A stretch of DNA of 60,298 bases from Paenibacillus phocaeensis (GTDB lineage: Bacteria; Bacillota; Bacilli; Paenibacillales; Paenibacillaceae): NCBI RefSeq assembly GCF_900021165.1, contig NZ_FCOQ01000015.1:1456-61753 (forward strand). Reading direction: 5' to 3'. Both the position numbers and the translations under genes were made by a program. Below the pieces are notes generated by a model. That model saw only the letters and a list, made by a program, of their open reading frames with translations. It was not told where the DNA came from and searched no databases. The number at the start of each line of letters is the position of its first letter. Position 1 is the first letter of the stretch. Below, in pieces: positions 10,219 to 19,735 of this stretch.

Positions 10219-10249
10219 AAGCCGGTCTGGCGTAATAGGCCGGCTTTGC
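10219..10249 (+). terminator. Weak terminator after the acyltransferase
   Basis: AAGCCGG and CCGGCTT are separated by 14 bases and followed by a short T-containing tail. The run of T is poor, so termination may be inefficient. Confidence 0.5.
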
Positions 10250-10336
10250 TGCGTTTGGGGGGCCGCAAGGGTTTTAGCCCTCTCTTGGGGAATAATAAGA
10301 GGATGGATTTAGAGCCGGTCAACGGGGAAGAAGCGA

Positions 10337-10366
10337 TTGACGGTCCAAAAGTAAATATGATAAAAT
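10337..10366 (+). promoter_or_regulatory. Probable promoter of the his operon
   Basis: TTGACG (10337-10342) and TAAAAT (10361-10366) are 18 bases apart, about 90 bases before hisZ. No T-box leader, with its specifier loop and TGG box, is visible in the short region before the first gene. Confidence 0.65.
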
Positions 10367-10453
10367 TGGGCTACTCTTTAATTTGGTAGCATATTAGCAC
10401 TTTAATATAGTAAAGAAATTGTGGCAAGCAAGAAGAACGGTGAGGTGAAACAC

Positions 10454-11653
10454 TTGTCGAAACCAAAAGGCTTTGAAAAACCGGCGGGAGTCCGCGATTA
10501 TCTGCCTTTTGCCGTGGATAAGCTGCGGGCGATCGAACGGCGCGTGCTGGACTGCATGGCTGGCTGGGGCTACCGGCAGATCATGACGCCCACGATGGAA
10601 TACTACGACACGGTTGGCGTAGCCAGCTCGACGTCGGATCAGAAGCTGTTTAAATTGCTGAATAACCGGGGCACCACCATGGTGCTTCGTTCCGATATGA
10701 CGGCACCGATCGCCCGGGTCGTCGCTTCTCTGCTGAAGGAGGAGCCGCTGCCGCTTCGTTTATCCTATCACGCCAACGTATTTCGGGCGATTGAGGAAGA
10801 GGCGGGACGGGAGGCGGAATTCTTCCAAACCGGGGTTGAACTGGTGGGGGATGATTCCCCGGATGCCGATGCTGAAGTGATCGCTTTGGCTGTCGCCTCG
10901 CTGCAAGCGGCGGGAGTAAAATCGTTCAAGATCGCCGTCGGACATGTCGGCTTCCTGAATGGGTTGTTGGAAGAGGCCGTTCCGGGCGGCGAAGATATTC
11001 AGGAGGCGCTCAAGGACGGGCTGCTGCATCGTGATTATGTCGGTTACCGCGAGACGTTGGCCGGATTGTCCCTGTCGCCGCAGCAGCGCGACGAGCTGGA
11101 AGGGATCCTGCGATTGCGCGGCGGGAGAGAAGTCTGCGGCCAAGCGCTGGAGCTGAGCGGGAATCCGCTCGCCCAAGCGTCCATTCACCATCTCTGCCAG
11201 GTGTGGGATGCGCTGGAGGACTTCGGCGTTGCCGAGCACGTGATGATCGACCTGACGATGATCGGGGATTTCTCCTACTATACGGGCATGACGTTTGAAG
11301 GGTATGCGGCCGAGTTGGGCTTCCCGGTGTGCAGCGGCGGGCGGTACGACAACCTGCTCCAGCAGTTCGGACGCCCTGCGCCGGCCACAGGGTTCTCGCT
11401 GAAGACGAACCGGATTCTGGACGGAGTCGGCGGACTTGCAGCCGAGCCGGAGCTTCCGGTTATGCTGCAGTACGATGCTCCCAACCGGAAGCGGGCTTTT
11501 GCCGAAGCGGAGCGGCTGCGCGGAGAAGGCTGCAGCGTGCTGATGCGCCGGGCGGAAGGGCCGGAGGCTCTGCTTAGTGCGCCGGAGGCAGGGCGCAAAG
11601 CGGGACCGCTGGGGCCGTCATACGGAGACATCCTGACGTTCGTCAGCTTTTGA
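10454..11653 (+). CDS. hisZ: ATP phosphoribosyltransferase regulatory subunit HisZ
   Basis: HisZ is a catalytically inactive relative of histidyl-tRNA synthetase that binds the short form of HisG to make the active first enzyme of histidine synthesis. The 399-residue product keeps the class II synthetase core, including the motif-2 region RSDMTAPIARVVAS and the GFSLKTNRIL segment, but lacks the C-terminal anticodon-binding domain. The TTG at 10454 is chosen because GGTGAGGTG (10439-10447) is ideally placed. An upstream in-frame GTG at 10421 has no ribosome binding site. It is the first gene of a continuous his operon. Confidence 0.94.
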   Translation: MSKPKGFEKPAGVRDYLPFAVDKLRAIERRVLDCMAGWGYRQIMTPTMEYYDTVGVASSTSDQKLFKLLNNRGTTMVLRSDMTAPIARVVASLLKEEPLPLRLSYHANVFRAIEEEAGREAEFFQTGVELVGDDSPDADAEVIALAVASLQAAGVKSFKIAVGHVGFLNGLLEEAVPGGEDIQEALKDGLLHRDYVGYRETLAGLSLSPQQRDELEGILRLRGGREVCGQALELSGNPLAQASIHHLCQVWDALEDFGVAEHVMIDLTMIGDFSYYTGMTFEGYAAELGFPVCSGGRYDNLLQQFGRPAPATGFSLKTNRILDGVGGLAAEPELPVMLQYDAPNRKRAFAEAERLRGEGCSVLMRRAEGPEALLSAPEAGRKAGPLGPSYGDILTFVSF

Positions 11654-11689
11654 ATCAAGGCATGCTGCTTGGAAGGAGGGCACGATCCA

Positions 11690-12334
11690 TTGAACCAAAT
11701 CATTAAAGTCGCCATGCCCAAGGGGCGTATTTATAAGAAAGCCTCCGCCTTGTTCCGCGAGGCGGGCATCGAGATTCCGGACGATGTGGACGAATCGCGC
11801 AAGCTGGTCATTCCGCTTCCGGACATCGGCATGGAGTTCATTCTGGCAAAGCCGGTGGATGTGCCGACTTACGTGGAATACGGGGTGGCCGATATCGGCA
11901 TCGTTGGCAAGGATGTGCTGATGGAGGAGAACCGGGACGTCTATGAGCTGCTTGATCTCGGCATCGCCCGCTGCCGCATGTCGGTCATTGCGCTGCCGGA
12001 TTGGAAGCCGGGCATCCAACAGCGAGTGGCGACGAAATATCCGAATGTGGCATCGCAGTTCTTCCGTGAGCACGGACAGCAGGTCGAAGTGATCAAGCTG
12101 AACGGCTCGATTGAGTTGGCGCCGCTTATCGGCTTGGCCGACCGAATCGTCGACATGGTTGAGACCGGACAGACGCTGAAGGAGAACGGATTGGTCGAGA
12201 TGGAGAAGATCTTTGATATCACCAGCCGCTTGGTAGCCAACCGCGTCAGCTATCGGATGAAGAACGCCGAGATCCAGGCCGTCTGCGATGCGCTGAGCAA
12301 GGTGATTCGGCGGGATGAGGTCAAACAGGCTTAA
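11690..12334 (+). CDS. hisG: ATP phosphoribosyltransferase catalytic subunit, short form
   Basis: HisG joins ATP and PRPP in the first step of histidine synthesis. At 214 residues it is the short form that lacks the regulatory C-terminal domain and depends on HisZ, encoded just upstream. The PRPP-binding loop DMVETGQTL is at 155-163. The TTG at 11690 follows AAGGAGGG (11673-11680). An alternative TTG 21 bases upstream would place the Shine-Dalgarno sequence inside the gene. Confidence 0.96.
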   Translation: MNQIIKVAMPKGRIYKKASALFREAGIEIPDDVDESRKLVIPLPDIGMEFILAKPVDVPTYVEYGVADIGIVGKDVLMEENRDVYELLDLGIARCRMSVIALPDWKPGIQQRVATKYPNVASQFFREHGQQVEVIKLNGSIELAPLIGLADRIVDMVETGQTLKENGLVEMEKIFDITSRLVANRVSYRMKNAEIQAVCDALSKVIRRDEVKQA

Positions 12335-12381
12335 GAAGCGGAGCAGTAACGAGATAAGCGAGGAAAGCAGGGGGATGCCGG

Positions 12382-13680
12382 ATGATGAAACTGGTATCGG
12401 CACAGGATTTTGATTTGCGGCGGGAAGTGGAATACGGCTCGCCGGAACAAAATGAAGCGGTCAAAGCGATTGTACAGGCGATCAAGACGGAAGGCGATGC
12501 GGCCTTGCTCCGATACACGGAGCAGTTTGACGGCATGACGTTGGACGCGGCAGGGCTGCGCGTGACGCAGGAGGAGTTGAAAGCGGCCTATGACGCCGTG
12601 GAGCCGTCGTTTGTTACGGCGATCCAGGGAGCGGCCGCGAATATCCGGGCGTTCCACGCCCGGCAGAAGCGCAACTCCTGGATGGAGCTGCAGCCGGACG
12701 GGAGCTTGCTCGGACAGATTCTCCGGCCGCTGAAGCGCGTCGGGGTATACGTTCCCGGAGGGAAGGCGGCTTACCCTTCCTCCGTGCTCATGAACGTGAT
12801 CCCCGCGCAGGTGGCGGGCGTGCCGGAGATCGTGATGGTGACGCCGCCGGCCACGGGCGGCAAAGCGGGGATCGACCCGTATATTCTCGTGGCCGCGGCG
12901 GAAGCCGGCGTACACGAGATCTACCGGGTCGGCGGGGCCCAAGCGATTGCCGCGCTCGCGTACGGCACGGACACGATCCGGCCCGTCGATAAGATCTGCG
13001 GGCCGGGCAACATCTACGTCGCGCTCGCCAAACGCGAAGTGTACGGCGTCGTCGATATCGACAGTATCGCCGGTCCCAGTGAAATCGCCGTGCTGGCCGA
13101 TGACAGCGCCGATCCCGCCTATGTGGCGGCGGATCTGCTGTCCCAGGCCGAACACGACGAGATGGCGTCGGCGATCCTCGTGACGCCGTCGGAGACGTTC
13201 GCGAAGGCGTGCCAGGCCGAGGTGGAGCGGCAGCTGGCCGCGCTGCCGCGCAAGGCGATCGCCGGAGCTTCGATCGAGCGCTACGGCGCGATCCTCCTCG
13301 TCGATTCGGTGGAAGCCGGAATCGATGTGATCAACCAGCTGGCGCCGGAGCATTTTGAGCTGATCGTGGACAATCCGATGGGCTATCTGGGGCGGGTGGA
13401 AAATGCCGGGGCGATTTTCCTCGGGCCGTACAGCTCGGAGCCGGTTGGCGATTATTTCGCCGGGCCGAATCACATCATCCCGACGAACGGCACGGCACGA
13501 TTCTCGTCGCCGGTGGACGTGGACGATTTTATTAAGAAATCCAGTCTGATTTACTATAGCAAGGAAGCGCTGCTGGAGAACGGGGCGACCATTATGGAGC
13601 TGGCGCGGCGGGAAGGCCTGGAAGGCCATGCCCGGGCGATTGAGATCCGGTTGCAGCAAGAAGGAAAGGGCGGGAAATGA
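12382..13680 (+). CDS. hisD: Histidinol dehydrogenase
   Basis: HisD oxidises L-histidinol to histidine in two NAD-dependent steps with a bound zinc ion. The 432-residue protein contains the [11 protein letters not shown] loop, [10 protein letters not shown], and the zinc and catalytic segments LLSQAEHDE and [11 protein letters not shown], all typical. GC is high even by the standard of the operon, locally over 60 percent. AGGGGG precedes the ATG, with a second ATG directly after it. Its stop overlaps the hisB start. Confidence 0.97.
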   Translation: MMKLVSAQDFDLRREVEYGSPEQNEAVKAIVQAIKTEGDAALLRYTEQFDGMTLDAAGLRVTQEELKAAYDAVEPSFVTAIQGAAANIRAFHARQKRNSWMELQPDGSLLGQILRPLKRVGVYVPGGKAAYPSSVLMNVIPAQVAGVPEIVMVTPPATGGKAGIDPYILVAAAEAGVHEIYRVGGAQAIAALAYGTDTIRPVDKICGPGNIYVALAKREVYGVVDIDSIAGPSEIAVLADDSADPAYVAADLLSQAEHDEMASAILVTPSETFAKACQAEVERQLAALPRKAIAGASIERYGAILLVDSVEAGIDVINQLAPEHFELIVDNPMGYLGRVENAGAIFLGPYSSEPVGDYFAGPNHIIPTNGTARFSSPVDVDDFIKKSSLIYYSKEALLENGATIMELARREGLEGHARAIEIRLQQEGKGGK

Positions 13681-14297
13681 ACATGACGAATCGACCAGAC
13701 GGAGAAATGGCGGTACGCCAATCCAGTGTCAGCCGCAAGACGAATGAGACCGATATCCAATTGACTTTTGCCGTAGATGGGAGCGGGAAGGCTGAACTGG
13801 AGACGGATGTGCCTTTTTTGAATCATATGCTCGATCTGTTCACCAAGCACGGACATTTCGATCTAGCAGTCCAGGCCCGCGGCGATATTGAGATCGACGA
13901 CCATCATACGGTGGAGGATATCGGGATCTGCTTGGGTCAGGTCATCCGGGAGGCGCTGGGCGACAAAAAAGGGATTAAACGCTATTCGAACGTGTTTATT
14001 CCGATGGACGAAGCGTTGGCCCAAGTGGTGATTGACGTCAGCAACCGGCCGCATTTTGAATACCGTGCGGAGTATCCTTCCGATCGGGTCGGCAGCTTCG
14101 ATGTGCAGCTTGTCCACGAATTTCTGTGGAAGCTGGCGCTGGAAGCGCGGATTACGCTGCACGTCATTGTGCACTACGGCCAGAACACGCACCACATGAT
14201 CGAGGCGGTGTTCAAAGCGCTCGGGCGCGCGCTGGATGAGGCGACGAGCATCGATCCGCGCGTCAGCGGGGTGCCGTCGACGAAGGGAGTGCTATAA
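13677..14297 (+). CDS. hisB: Imidazoleglycerol-phosphate dehydratase
   Basis: HisB removes water from imidazoleglycerol phosphate, using two manganese ions held by histidine-rich repeats. The 206-residue single-function protein shows [27 protein letters not shown] and [15 protein letters not shown], which carry the metal ligands. The ATG overlaps the hisD stop (ATGA). The stop is a few bases from hisH. Confidence 0.97.
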   Translation: MNMTNRPDGEMAVRQSSVSRKTNETDIQLTFAVDGSGKAELETDVPFLNHMLDLFTKHGHFDLAVQARGDIEIDDHHTVEDIGICLGQVIREALGDKKGIKRYSNVFIPMDEALAQVVIDVSNRPHFEYRAEYPSDRVGSFDVQLVHEFLWKLALEARITLHVIVHYGQNTHHMIEAVFKALGRALDEATSIDPRVSGVPSTKGVL

Positions 14298-14301
14298 CGC
14301 G

Positions 14302-14937
14302 ATGAACATCGCCATCGTCGATTACGGGATGGGCAATCTGCACAGCGTGAGCAAAGCGGTGGCGCGCCTCGGGTACGAAGGGCTCGTCACGGCGGACGAG
14401 GCCCAGATTCTGGCCGCGGACGGCGTGCTACTGCCGGGCGTCGGGGCTTTCGGCGACGCGATGGAGCATCTGCGCGCGTCGGGTCTGGACGCCGTGGTGC
14501 GGCAGGCGGCCGCTCAAGGTGTGCCGCTGCTCGGCATCTGCCTCGGGATGCAGCTGCTCTTCGGCGAAAGCGAAGAGCATGGGCGGAACGAGGGGCTGGG
14601 CTTGCTGCCGGGCCGGGCGGTGCGGTTTGCGGGCACCGAAGGGTACAAGGTGCCGCATATGGGCTGGAACCGGCTGGCGTTCCTGCAGCCGGAGAACCCG
14701 CTGCTCGCGGGGCTGGAAGAGGGACATGTCTACTTCGTCCACTCTTACCACGTATTAGCCGAGCAGCCGGAGGATGTGCTGGCCGTGACCGACTACGGGC
14801 ATCCGGTGACCGCCATCGTCGGCCGCGGCAACGTCTTCGGGATGCAGTTCCATCCCGAGAAGAGCGGGGAGCTCGGCATGGCGCTGCTGCGCAATTTCCT
14901 CCAGCTGGTGGAGCAGCAGCAGGCGCAAGTAGGTTGA
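14302..14937 (+). CDS. hisH: Imidazole glycerol phosphate synthase, glutaminase subunit
   Basis: HisH releases ammonia from glutamine and passes it to HisF. The 211-residue class I glutamine amidotransferase has the nucleophile Cys80 in LLGICLGMQLL and the His184/Glu186 pair in QFHPEKSG. The ATG at 14302 begins the conserved MNIAIVDYGMGN. The open frame continues 66 bases upstream into hisB, but that extension has no family similarity. It is separated from hisA by a 393-base gap holding a repeat element, which is unusual inside this operon. Confidence 0.96.
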   Translation: MNIAIVDYGMGNLHSVSKAVARLGYEGLVTADEAQILAADGVLLPGVGAFGDAMEHLRASGLDAVVRQAAAQGVPLLGICLGMQLLFGESEEHGRNEGLGLLPGRAVRFAGTEGYKVPHMGWNRLAFLQPENPLLAGLEEGHVYFVHSYHVLAEQPEDVLAVTDYGHPVTAIVGRGNVFGMQFHPEKSGELGMALLRNFLQLVEQQQAQVG

Positions 14938-15068
14938 GCTGAGGCGCTGAGAGCCTAATTGCTGCGGTACGGAGTTACTGGGGGATTGAGTATGGACAGA
15001 GGTGCGCGGAGGTACTAAGTAGGTGCTGAGCAGGTACCGACACTCCCTCCCCCACCCCCGCACTGAAT

Positions 15069-15265
15069 TTAGCGGTAATTTATGGCCTTATTTTGCGGAT
15101 AGGCGGGTTTAGCGGATGATTAGCGGTAAAATGTGGCGCTATTATCGGGCAAGTTGCTCCAAAACAGGTGATTTGGCGTGATTTGGCTCAAATAGCGCCA
15201 TGAAATACCGTTATTTTGTTTAAAACACATGATTGTGCCGAAATAACGCCATAAATTACCGCTAT
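15069..15265. repeat. Four-module intergenic element, copy B (197 bp), inside the his operon
   Basis: Four 24-bp modules begin at 15069 and 15120 (forward) and 15191 and 15242 (inverted). They start TTAGCGG or a variant in forward orientation and end TATT. The outer two modules match each other at 22 of 24 positions, so RNA from this gap could fold into a long nested hairpin. Spacing within pairs is 51 bp. The remainder of the 14938-15330 gap shows no gene. Confidence 0.85.
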
Positions 15266-15330
15266 TTTAGCAAACGGAGTCTGACGGAGTATTCATTTTA
15301 TCGACCATGAACGGCGGGAGGTACGAACCT

Positions 15331-16074
15331 ATGTCATCTTTTATTATCTATCCGGCCATCGACATTCGCGGCGGGAAGTGTGTACGTCTGGTCCAAGGCG
15401 ATTACGACCGGGAGACGGTGTATAACGCCAATCCGGTGGAGGTAGCCCGTTCCTGGGAGGCGCAAGGCGGGACGTTCATCCATTTGGTCGATCTCGACGG
15501 CGCCAAGGCCGGGCATCCGGTCAACGATGAGCTGATCGGCGAAATCGTCCGCAGCGTCCAGGTGCCGGTGCAGGTCGGCGGCGGGCTGCGCACGCTGGAC
15601 GATGTCCAGCGGCTGCTGTCGCTGGGCGTCAGCCGGGTCATTCTCGGCACGGCGGCGATCGAGGACCGCGCGTTTACTGAAGCGGTGCTGGGCACCTACG
15701 GCGACCAAGTTGCGATCGGGATCGATGCCCGCAACGGCTATGTCGCTACGCGCGGTTGGCTGGAAACGTCCGAGGTTCAAGCCGAAGTGCTGGCGAAGGA
15801 GCTGGCGGCCAAAGGGGCGGAGACGTTCATCTTCACCGACATTTCCCGCGACGGGATGATGCAAGGTCCTAACGTGGAAGCGATTCTGTCGCTGGCTCGG
15901 GCGTCCGGCAAGACCGTGATTGCGTCTGGCGGGGTGACGGTGCAGGACGATTTGCTGCGGCTGGCCGCACAGGCCGATCAGGGGATCGGCGGGGCGATCG
16001 TCGGCAAAGCGCTCTACACCGGGAACATCGATTTGGCCCAGGCTATTACGGCGATCAGAGCTCTGGAATCTTAG
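15331..16074 (+). CDS. hisA: ProFAR isomerase
   Basis: HisA is the (beta-alpha)8-barrel isomerase that opens the ribose ring of ProFAR to PRFAR. The 247-residue protein has the two half-barrel motifs with catalytic aspartates, YPAIDIRGGKCVRL (Asp11) and FTDISRDGMMQGPN. The ATG at 15331 follows GGGAGGT (15316-15322). An upstream in-frame ATG at 15307 would put the Shine-Dalgarno sequence inside the gene. Because the 393-base gap before it is long, it may need its own promoter or rely on read-through. Confidence 0.96.
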   Translation: MSSFIIYPAIDIRGGKCVRLVQGDYDRETVYNANPVEVARSWEAQGGTFIHLVDLDGAKAGHPVNDELIGEIVRSVQVPVQVGGGLRTLDDVQRLLSLGVSRVILGTAAIEDRAFTEAVLGTYGDQVAIGIDARNGYVATRGWLETSEVQAEVLAKELAAKGAETFIFTDISRDGMMQGPNVEAILSLARASGKTVIASGGVTVQDDLLRLAAQADQGIGGAIVGKALYTGNIDLAQAITAIRALES

Positions 16075-16106
16075 CGTAAAATAGACAGAAAGGAAGTCGA
16101 ACCAGC

Positions 16107-16865
16107 ATGCTCGCAAAGCGAATTATTCCTTGCCTCGACGTGAAGGAGGGGCGGGTCGTCAAAGGCGTGAATTTTGTAAACCTGCGCGATGCCGGCGATC
16201 CCGTAGAGCTGGCGGCGTTGTATGACCGGGAAGGGGCGGATGAGCTCGTGTTCCTGGACATTTCCGCTTCGCACGAAGGACGGGCGACCATGGTCGAGGT
16301 TGTGAAGCAGACGGCCGGCGAAATCGCCATTCCGTTTACGGTCGGCGGAGGGATCTCCCAGGTGGACGATATGAAGCGCCTGCTGCGGGCCGGAGCGGAT
16401 AAGATCGGCATTAACACAGCGGCGGTGGTGAACCCCGAGTTGATCTCGGACGGGGCGCGCCGTTTCGGGTCCCAGTGCATCGTGGTGGCTGTAGATGCCA
16501 AATATAACGCAGAGTGGGGCGAGTGGGAAGTGTACACCCACGGCGGACGGAAACCGACGGGCATCCGGGCGCTGGCTTGGGTGCAGGAGGTCGAGAAGCG
16601 TGGCGCCGGGGAAATTTTGCTCACGAGCATGGACGCCGACGGCACCAAGGACGGATTCGATTTGCCGCTGACGAGCGCGGTCAGCCGCGCGGTGGGCATT
16701 CCGGTCATCGCTTCCGGCGGGGCAGGGAAGGTGAACGATTTTTACGAGGTATTTACCGAAGGACAGGCGGATGCGGCGCTGGCGGCGACGATTTTTCACT
16801 ATAAAGAAATGGCAATCCCGGATTTGAAACAAGAGCTGAGAACCAAAGGGGTGGAAATACGATGA
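16107..16865 (+). CDS. hisF: Imidazole glycerol phosphate synthase, cyclase subunit
   Basis: HisF is the barrel partner of HisH that makes imidazoleglycerol phosphate and AICAR from PRFAR and ammonia. The 252-residue protein shows [16 protein letters not shown] (Asp11) and [14 protein letters not shown], the two catalytic aspartate regions, plus [22 protein letters not shown] precedes the ATG. The stop overlaps the start of hisIE. Confidence 0.97.
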   Translation: MLAKRIIPCLDVKEGRVVKGVNFVNLRDAGDPVELAALYDREGADELVFLDISASHEGRATMVEVVKQTAGEIAIPFTVGGGISQVDDMKRLLRAGADKIGINTAAVVNPELISDGARRFGSQCIVVAVDAKYNAEWGEWEVYTHGGRKPTGIRALAWVQEVEKRGAGEILLTSMDADGTKDGFDLPLTSAVSRAVGIPVIASGGAGKVNDFYEVFTEGQADAALAATIFHYKEMAIPDLKQELRTKGVEIR

Positions 16866-17575
16866 CCGTGGGGAAGGAACAACCGCTGCAATTATCGCGA
16901 TCTCTTGAAGAGCTGGAGCAGGCGGTGAAGTGGGATGCGGCCGGACTGGTTCCGGCGATCGTGCAGGACGCAGGCAGCAAGGATGTGCTGATGTTGGCTT
17001 ATATGAACCGCGAGTCGCTGCGCAAATCGGTGGAAACCGGGCTGACCTGGTTCTGGAGCCGATCGCGTGCCGAGCTGTGGAACAAAGGGGCGACCTCCGG
17101 CAACACCCAGCGGATCACGGCCTTGAAATATGACTGTGACGGGGACACGCTGCTGGTCGAGGTGATTGCGAACGGGCCGGCTTGCCATACCGGGGAGCCA
17201 ACGTGCTTCTATCGGACGGCGGCGGCTGCAGATGAGGGAGCTTCAACGGGGACAAACGGCGGGGGTGCTGGCGGTGCGCGCTTTCAGGTGCTGGCCGAGC
17301 TGGAACAGTTGATTGCCGAGCGTTACGCGGAGCGTCCGGAAGGGGCGTATACGACCTATCTGTTCGAGAAGGGGCTCGATAAAATTCTGAAAAAGGTCGG
17401 CGAAGAAACCGCCGAGTCGATCATTGCGGCCAAAAATGGCGACAACGACGAGCTGCGTTACGAGGTGAGCGATCTGATCTATCACCTGCTGGTGCTGCTG
17501 CGCGAACGCCATCTGCCGCTGGACGACATCATGCGGGAGCTGGAGCGGCGGCATGAGCGGCCGCGGCGCGACTAG
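16862..17575 (+). CDS. hisI: Bifunctional PRA-CH / PRA-PH (HisIE)
   Basis: This 237-residue fusion carries two steps. The N-terminal cyclohydrolase (about 25-130) has [16 protein letters not shown] and the metal-binding CDGDTLLV and [10 protein letters not shown]. The C-terminal pyrophosphohydrolase (about 145-235) has [17 protein letters not shown] and [15 protein letters not shown] glycine-rich linker of about 15 residues joins them. The ATG overlaps the hisF stop (ATGA). B. subtilis has the same fusion at this place. Confidence 0.96.
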   Translation: MTVGKEQPLQLSRSLEELEQAVKWDAAGLVPAIVQDAGSKDVLMLAYMNRESLRKSVETGLTWFWSRSRAELWNKGATSGNTQRITALKYDCDGDTLLVEVIANGPACHTGEPTCFYRTAAAADEGASTGTNGGGAGGARFQVLAELEQLIAERYAERPEGAYTTYLFEKGLDKILKKVGEETAESIIAAKNGDNDELRYEVSDLIYHLLVLLRERHLPLDDIMRELERRHERPRRD

Positions 17576-17592
17576 AACGGAGGCGTAAACGG

Positions 17593-18423
17593 ATGCTGAT
17601 CGATTACCATACGCATCATGAACGCTGCGGGCATGCCGTCGGCACGTTGGAGGAGTACGTTCGCCGGGGGATCGAGATCGGCTTGTCCCAGTTGGGCGTC
17701 TCCGACCATATGCCGCTGCTGCATGTCGATCCGGCGAAGTATTATCCGGAAATGGCCATGCCGATGGACGAGCTGCCGCGTTACGTTGAAGAAGCTTTTC
17801 GGTTGAAAGAGAAGTATCGCGGGCAGATCGACGTCCGGGTTGGTCTGGAAGGCGACTACATCGAAGGCTGGGAGGAACGCATTGAACAAATCGTCAAGGC
17901 GTACCCTTGGGATTATGTGATCGGTTCGGTGCATTTTCTCGGGGAATGGGATGTGTCGGATTTCCGCCAGGTTCACCACTGGGAGGGTCAGGATGAGCTT
18001 GCGGTGTATGAGCGGTATTATGAGGCCGTGACGAAAGCCGCGCAAACGGGCTTCTATGATTTCCTTGGCCACCTCGACGTGATCAAGCGGTTCGGACATC
18101 AACCGGGGGCTGAGCAGGTGGAAGAAACGATCCGTCTGGAGCAGCGGGCCTTGTCCGCCGTGAAGGAAGCCGGGATTGCGATGGAGCTGAACGCCTCCGG
18201 CTTGTCCAAGCCGTGCGCGGAGATGTTTCCGAGCGAGCGGATTTTACGGGCCGCGATCGAAATGGGGATTCCGCTCACCGTAGGGTCGGACGCCCATGAT
18301 CCGCTGAAACTGAGCGAACACCTGGATCAGGCGCGTACCTTGCTGTATAACCTGGGCGTGCGGGAGCTGGCGACCTTCGAGGGGCGTCGTCGGACAATGA
18401 TCCCGTTGGATTTGGGAAGGTAA
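17593..18423 (+). CDS. hisJ: Histidinol-phosphatase, PHP family
   Basis: HisJ removes phosphate from histidinol phosphate. The 276-residue PHP-domain protein starts MLIDYHTHHERCGHAVG, which supplies the first metal-binding histidines; VGLEGDYI, IGSVHFLG, GHLDVIKRFG and GSDAHDP give the others. GGAGG stands ten bases before the ATG. Presence at the end of the his operon supports the name over other PHP phosphatases. In B. subtilis hisJ lies outside the his operon, so the linkage here is different. Confidence 0.94.
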   Translation: MLIDYHTHHERCGHAVGTLEEYVRRGIEIGLSQLGVSDHMPLLHVDPAKYYPEMAMPMDELPRYVEEAFRLKEKYRGQIDVRVGLEGDYIEGWEERIEQIVKAYPWDYVIGSVHFLGEWDVSDFRQVHHWEGQDELAVYERYYEAVTKAAQTGFYDFLGHLDVIKRFGHQPGAEQVEETIRLEQRALSAVKEAGIAMELNASGLSKPCAEMFPSERILRAAIEMGIPLTVGSDAHDPLKLSEHLDQARTLLYNLGVRELATFEGRRRTMIPLDLGR

Positions 18424-18523
18424 ACGACGAACCGAAGGCCGGGCGCTGGACGCCAAACTCGAATCCATGTACGATAAAAGAGAACGCATGTCCAAGTCTT
18501 AAATAAGGATTCGGGAGGATGTT

Positions 18524-19471
18524 ATGGAAGCCAAAATGCGCGTGTTCTCCGGTTCGTCCAATCCGAAGCTCGTGTCGGATATCTGCGGCCGGTTAGGGAT
18601 TGAACCCGGGAAGGTGAAGTTGTCGCGCTTTAAAAGCGGAGAAATTTATGTGCATTATGAGGAAAGTATCCGCAATTTCGATGTGTTTCTCGTCCAGTCG
18701 CTCGCCCATCCGATCAATGAGCTGTTCGTTGAGCTCCTGGTGATGATCGATGCGGCGAAACGGGCTTCCGCCCGTACGATCAACATTATCATGCCCTATT
18801 ACGGTTACGCTCGGCAGGAGCGTAAATCCGCGCCGCGAGAGCCGATTTCGGCGAAGCTGCTCGCCGATGTGCTGACGACGGCGGGGGCCAATCGGGTGGT
18901 GACGATCGATCTGCACGCGCCGGCGATCCAGGGCTTCTTCAACATCCCAGTCGATCATTTGACCGCGTTAGACTTGATGACCGATTATTTGAAGGCGCAG
19001 CAGATCCCGAATCCCGTGATCGTCTCGCCGGATGCGGGACGCGCCTCGATGGCGGAGAAGCTGGCCAACGGACTGGACTCGCCGTTCGCGATCATGATCA
19101 AGAAGCGCCCTACGCACAACGAATCGGTGATTACGCATGTGATCGGCGACGTTGCCGGGCATACGCCGATCATCATCGAAGACTTGATCGATACCGGCAC
19201 CACGATCGTTAACGTTGTGGAAAGCCTGAAGGAACGGGGGGCGGCGGACGCTTACGTGTGCGCGACGCATGGGCTCTTTTCCGAAAATGCGCTGGAGAAG
19301 CTTCAGCACCCGAACATCCGGCAGGTCGTGGTCACCGATTCGATCGCACAGCCGGAGCTGCATTCGTCCCATGTGCAGGTGCTCTCGGTCGCGCCGATGC
19401 TGGCCCGGGCCACGCAGTTTATCCTGGAGGGCGGGTCGATCGCCGCTTTGTTCAAGGACCGGGGAATTTAG
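18524..19471 (+). CDS. prs: Ribose-phosphate pyrophosphokinase
   Basis: Prs makes PRPP from ribose 5-phosphate and ATP. The 315-residue protein has the flexible-loop motif YYGYARQERKS, the ribose-phosphate region TIDLHAPAIQGFF, and the PRPP-binding loop EDLIDTGTTIVNV. GGGAGG precedes the ATG. It directly follows the his genes and ends with a terminator. PRPP is the co-substrate of HisG, so the location makes sense. The usual Bacillales prs lies next to glmU, so this may be a second copy, which cannot be tested within the window. Confidence 0.94.
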   Translation: MEAKMRVFSGSSNPKLVSDICGRLGIEPGKVKLSRFKSGEIYVHYEESIRNFDVFLVQSLAHPINELFVELLVMIDAAKRASARTINIIMPYYGYARQERKSAPREPISAKLLADVLTTAGANRVVTIDLHAPAIQGFFNIPVDHLTALDLMTDYLKAQQIPNPVIVSPDAGRASMAEKLANGLDSPFAIMIKKRPTHNESVITHVIGDVAGHTPIIIEDLIDTGTTIVNVVESLKERGAADAYVCATHGLFSENALEKLQHPNIRQVVVTDSIAQPELHSSHVQVLSVAPMLARATQFILEGGSIAALFKDRGI

Positions 19472-19499
19472 TCTATAAATGATTCAAGTATATAGCCGC

Positions 19500-19524
19500 A
19501 GCCGCCTATAGGGCGGCTTTTTTG
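19500..19524 (+). terminator. Terminator of the his-prs operon
   Basis: GCCGCC and GGCGGC form a stem around a short loop and are followed by six T residues. Confidence 0.92.
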
Positions 19525-19637
19525 TATTCGATTGAGGCAGCGCGGTTCTATCGTTTCTTCGCGGCTTTTGCTTCGGCGTTCCGGCGGTTTTCTTCCGGCT
19601 TCGGCTTATCCGTTATTTTCCGCCAGGATTCCCCGTG

Positions 19638-19664
19638 GGAGGACAGCTCCTCCTATGTTATACT
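19638..19664 (+). promoter_or_regulatory. Extended -10 promoter with an upstream inverted repeat
   Basis: TATACT (19659-19664) with TG two bases upstream looks like an extended -10 box without a good -35. A perfect inverted repeat, GGAGGA-CAGC-TCCTCC (19638-19653), occupies the place of the spacer and -35 and could be an operator. Confidence 0.45.
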
Positions 19665-19735
19665 GGGGGATGGAGAGTTTAACTGAAGGTACGGGAAGTC
19701 GACTTCAAAGCTTGAAATCAAAGGAGGTGCCTTGC

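Noticed and set aside
10367..10453. T-box or attenuator leader before hisZ
   Set aside because: The interval is too short and lacks a TGG-type T-box sequence, specifier loop or terminator hairpin.
12383..13659. Long open frame on the minus strand opposite hisD (442 codons)
   Set aside because: It is the shadow of a GC-rich gene; the translation is Arg/His-rich and low in complexity, while the plus strand encodes complete HisD with all motifs.
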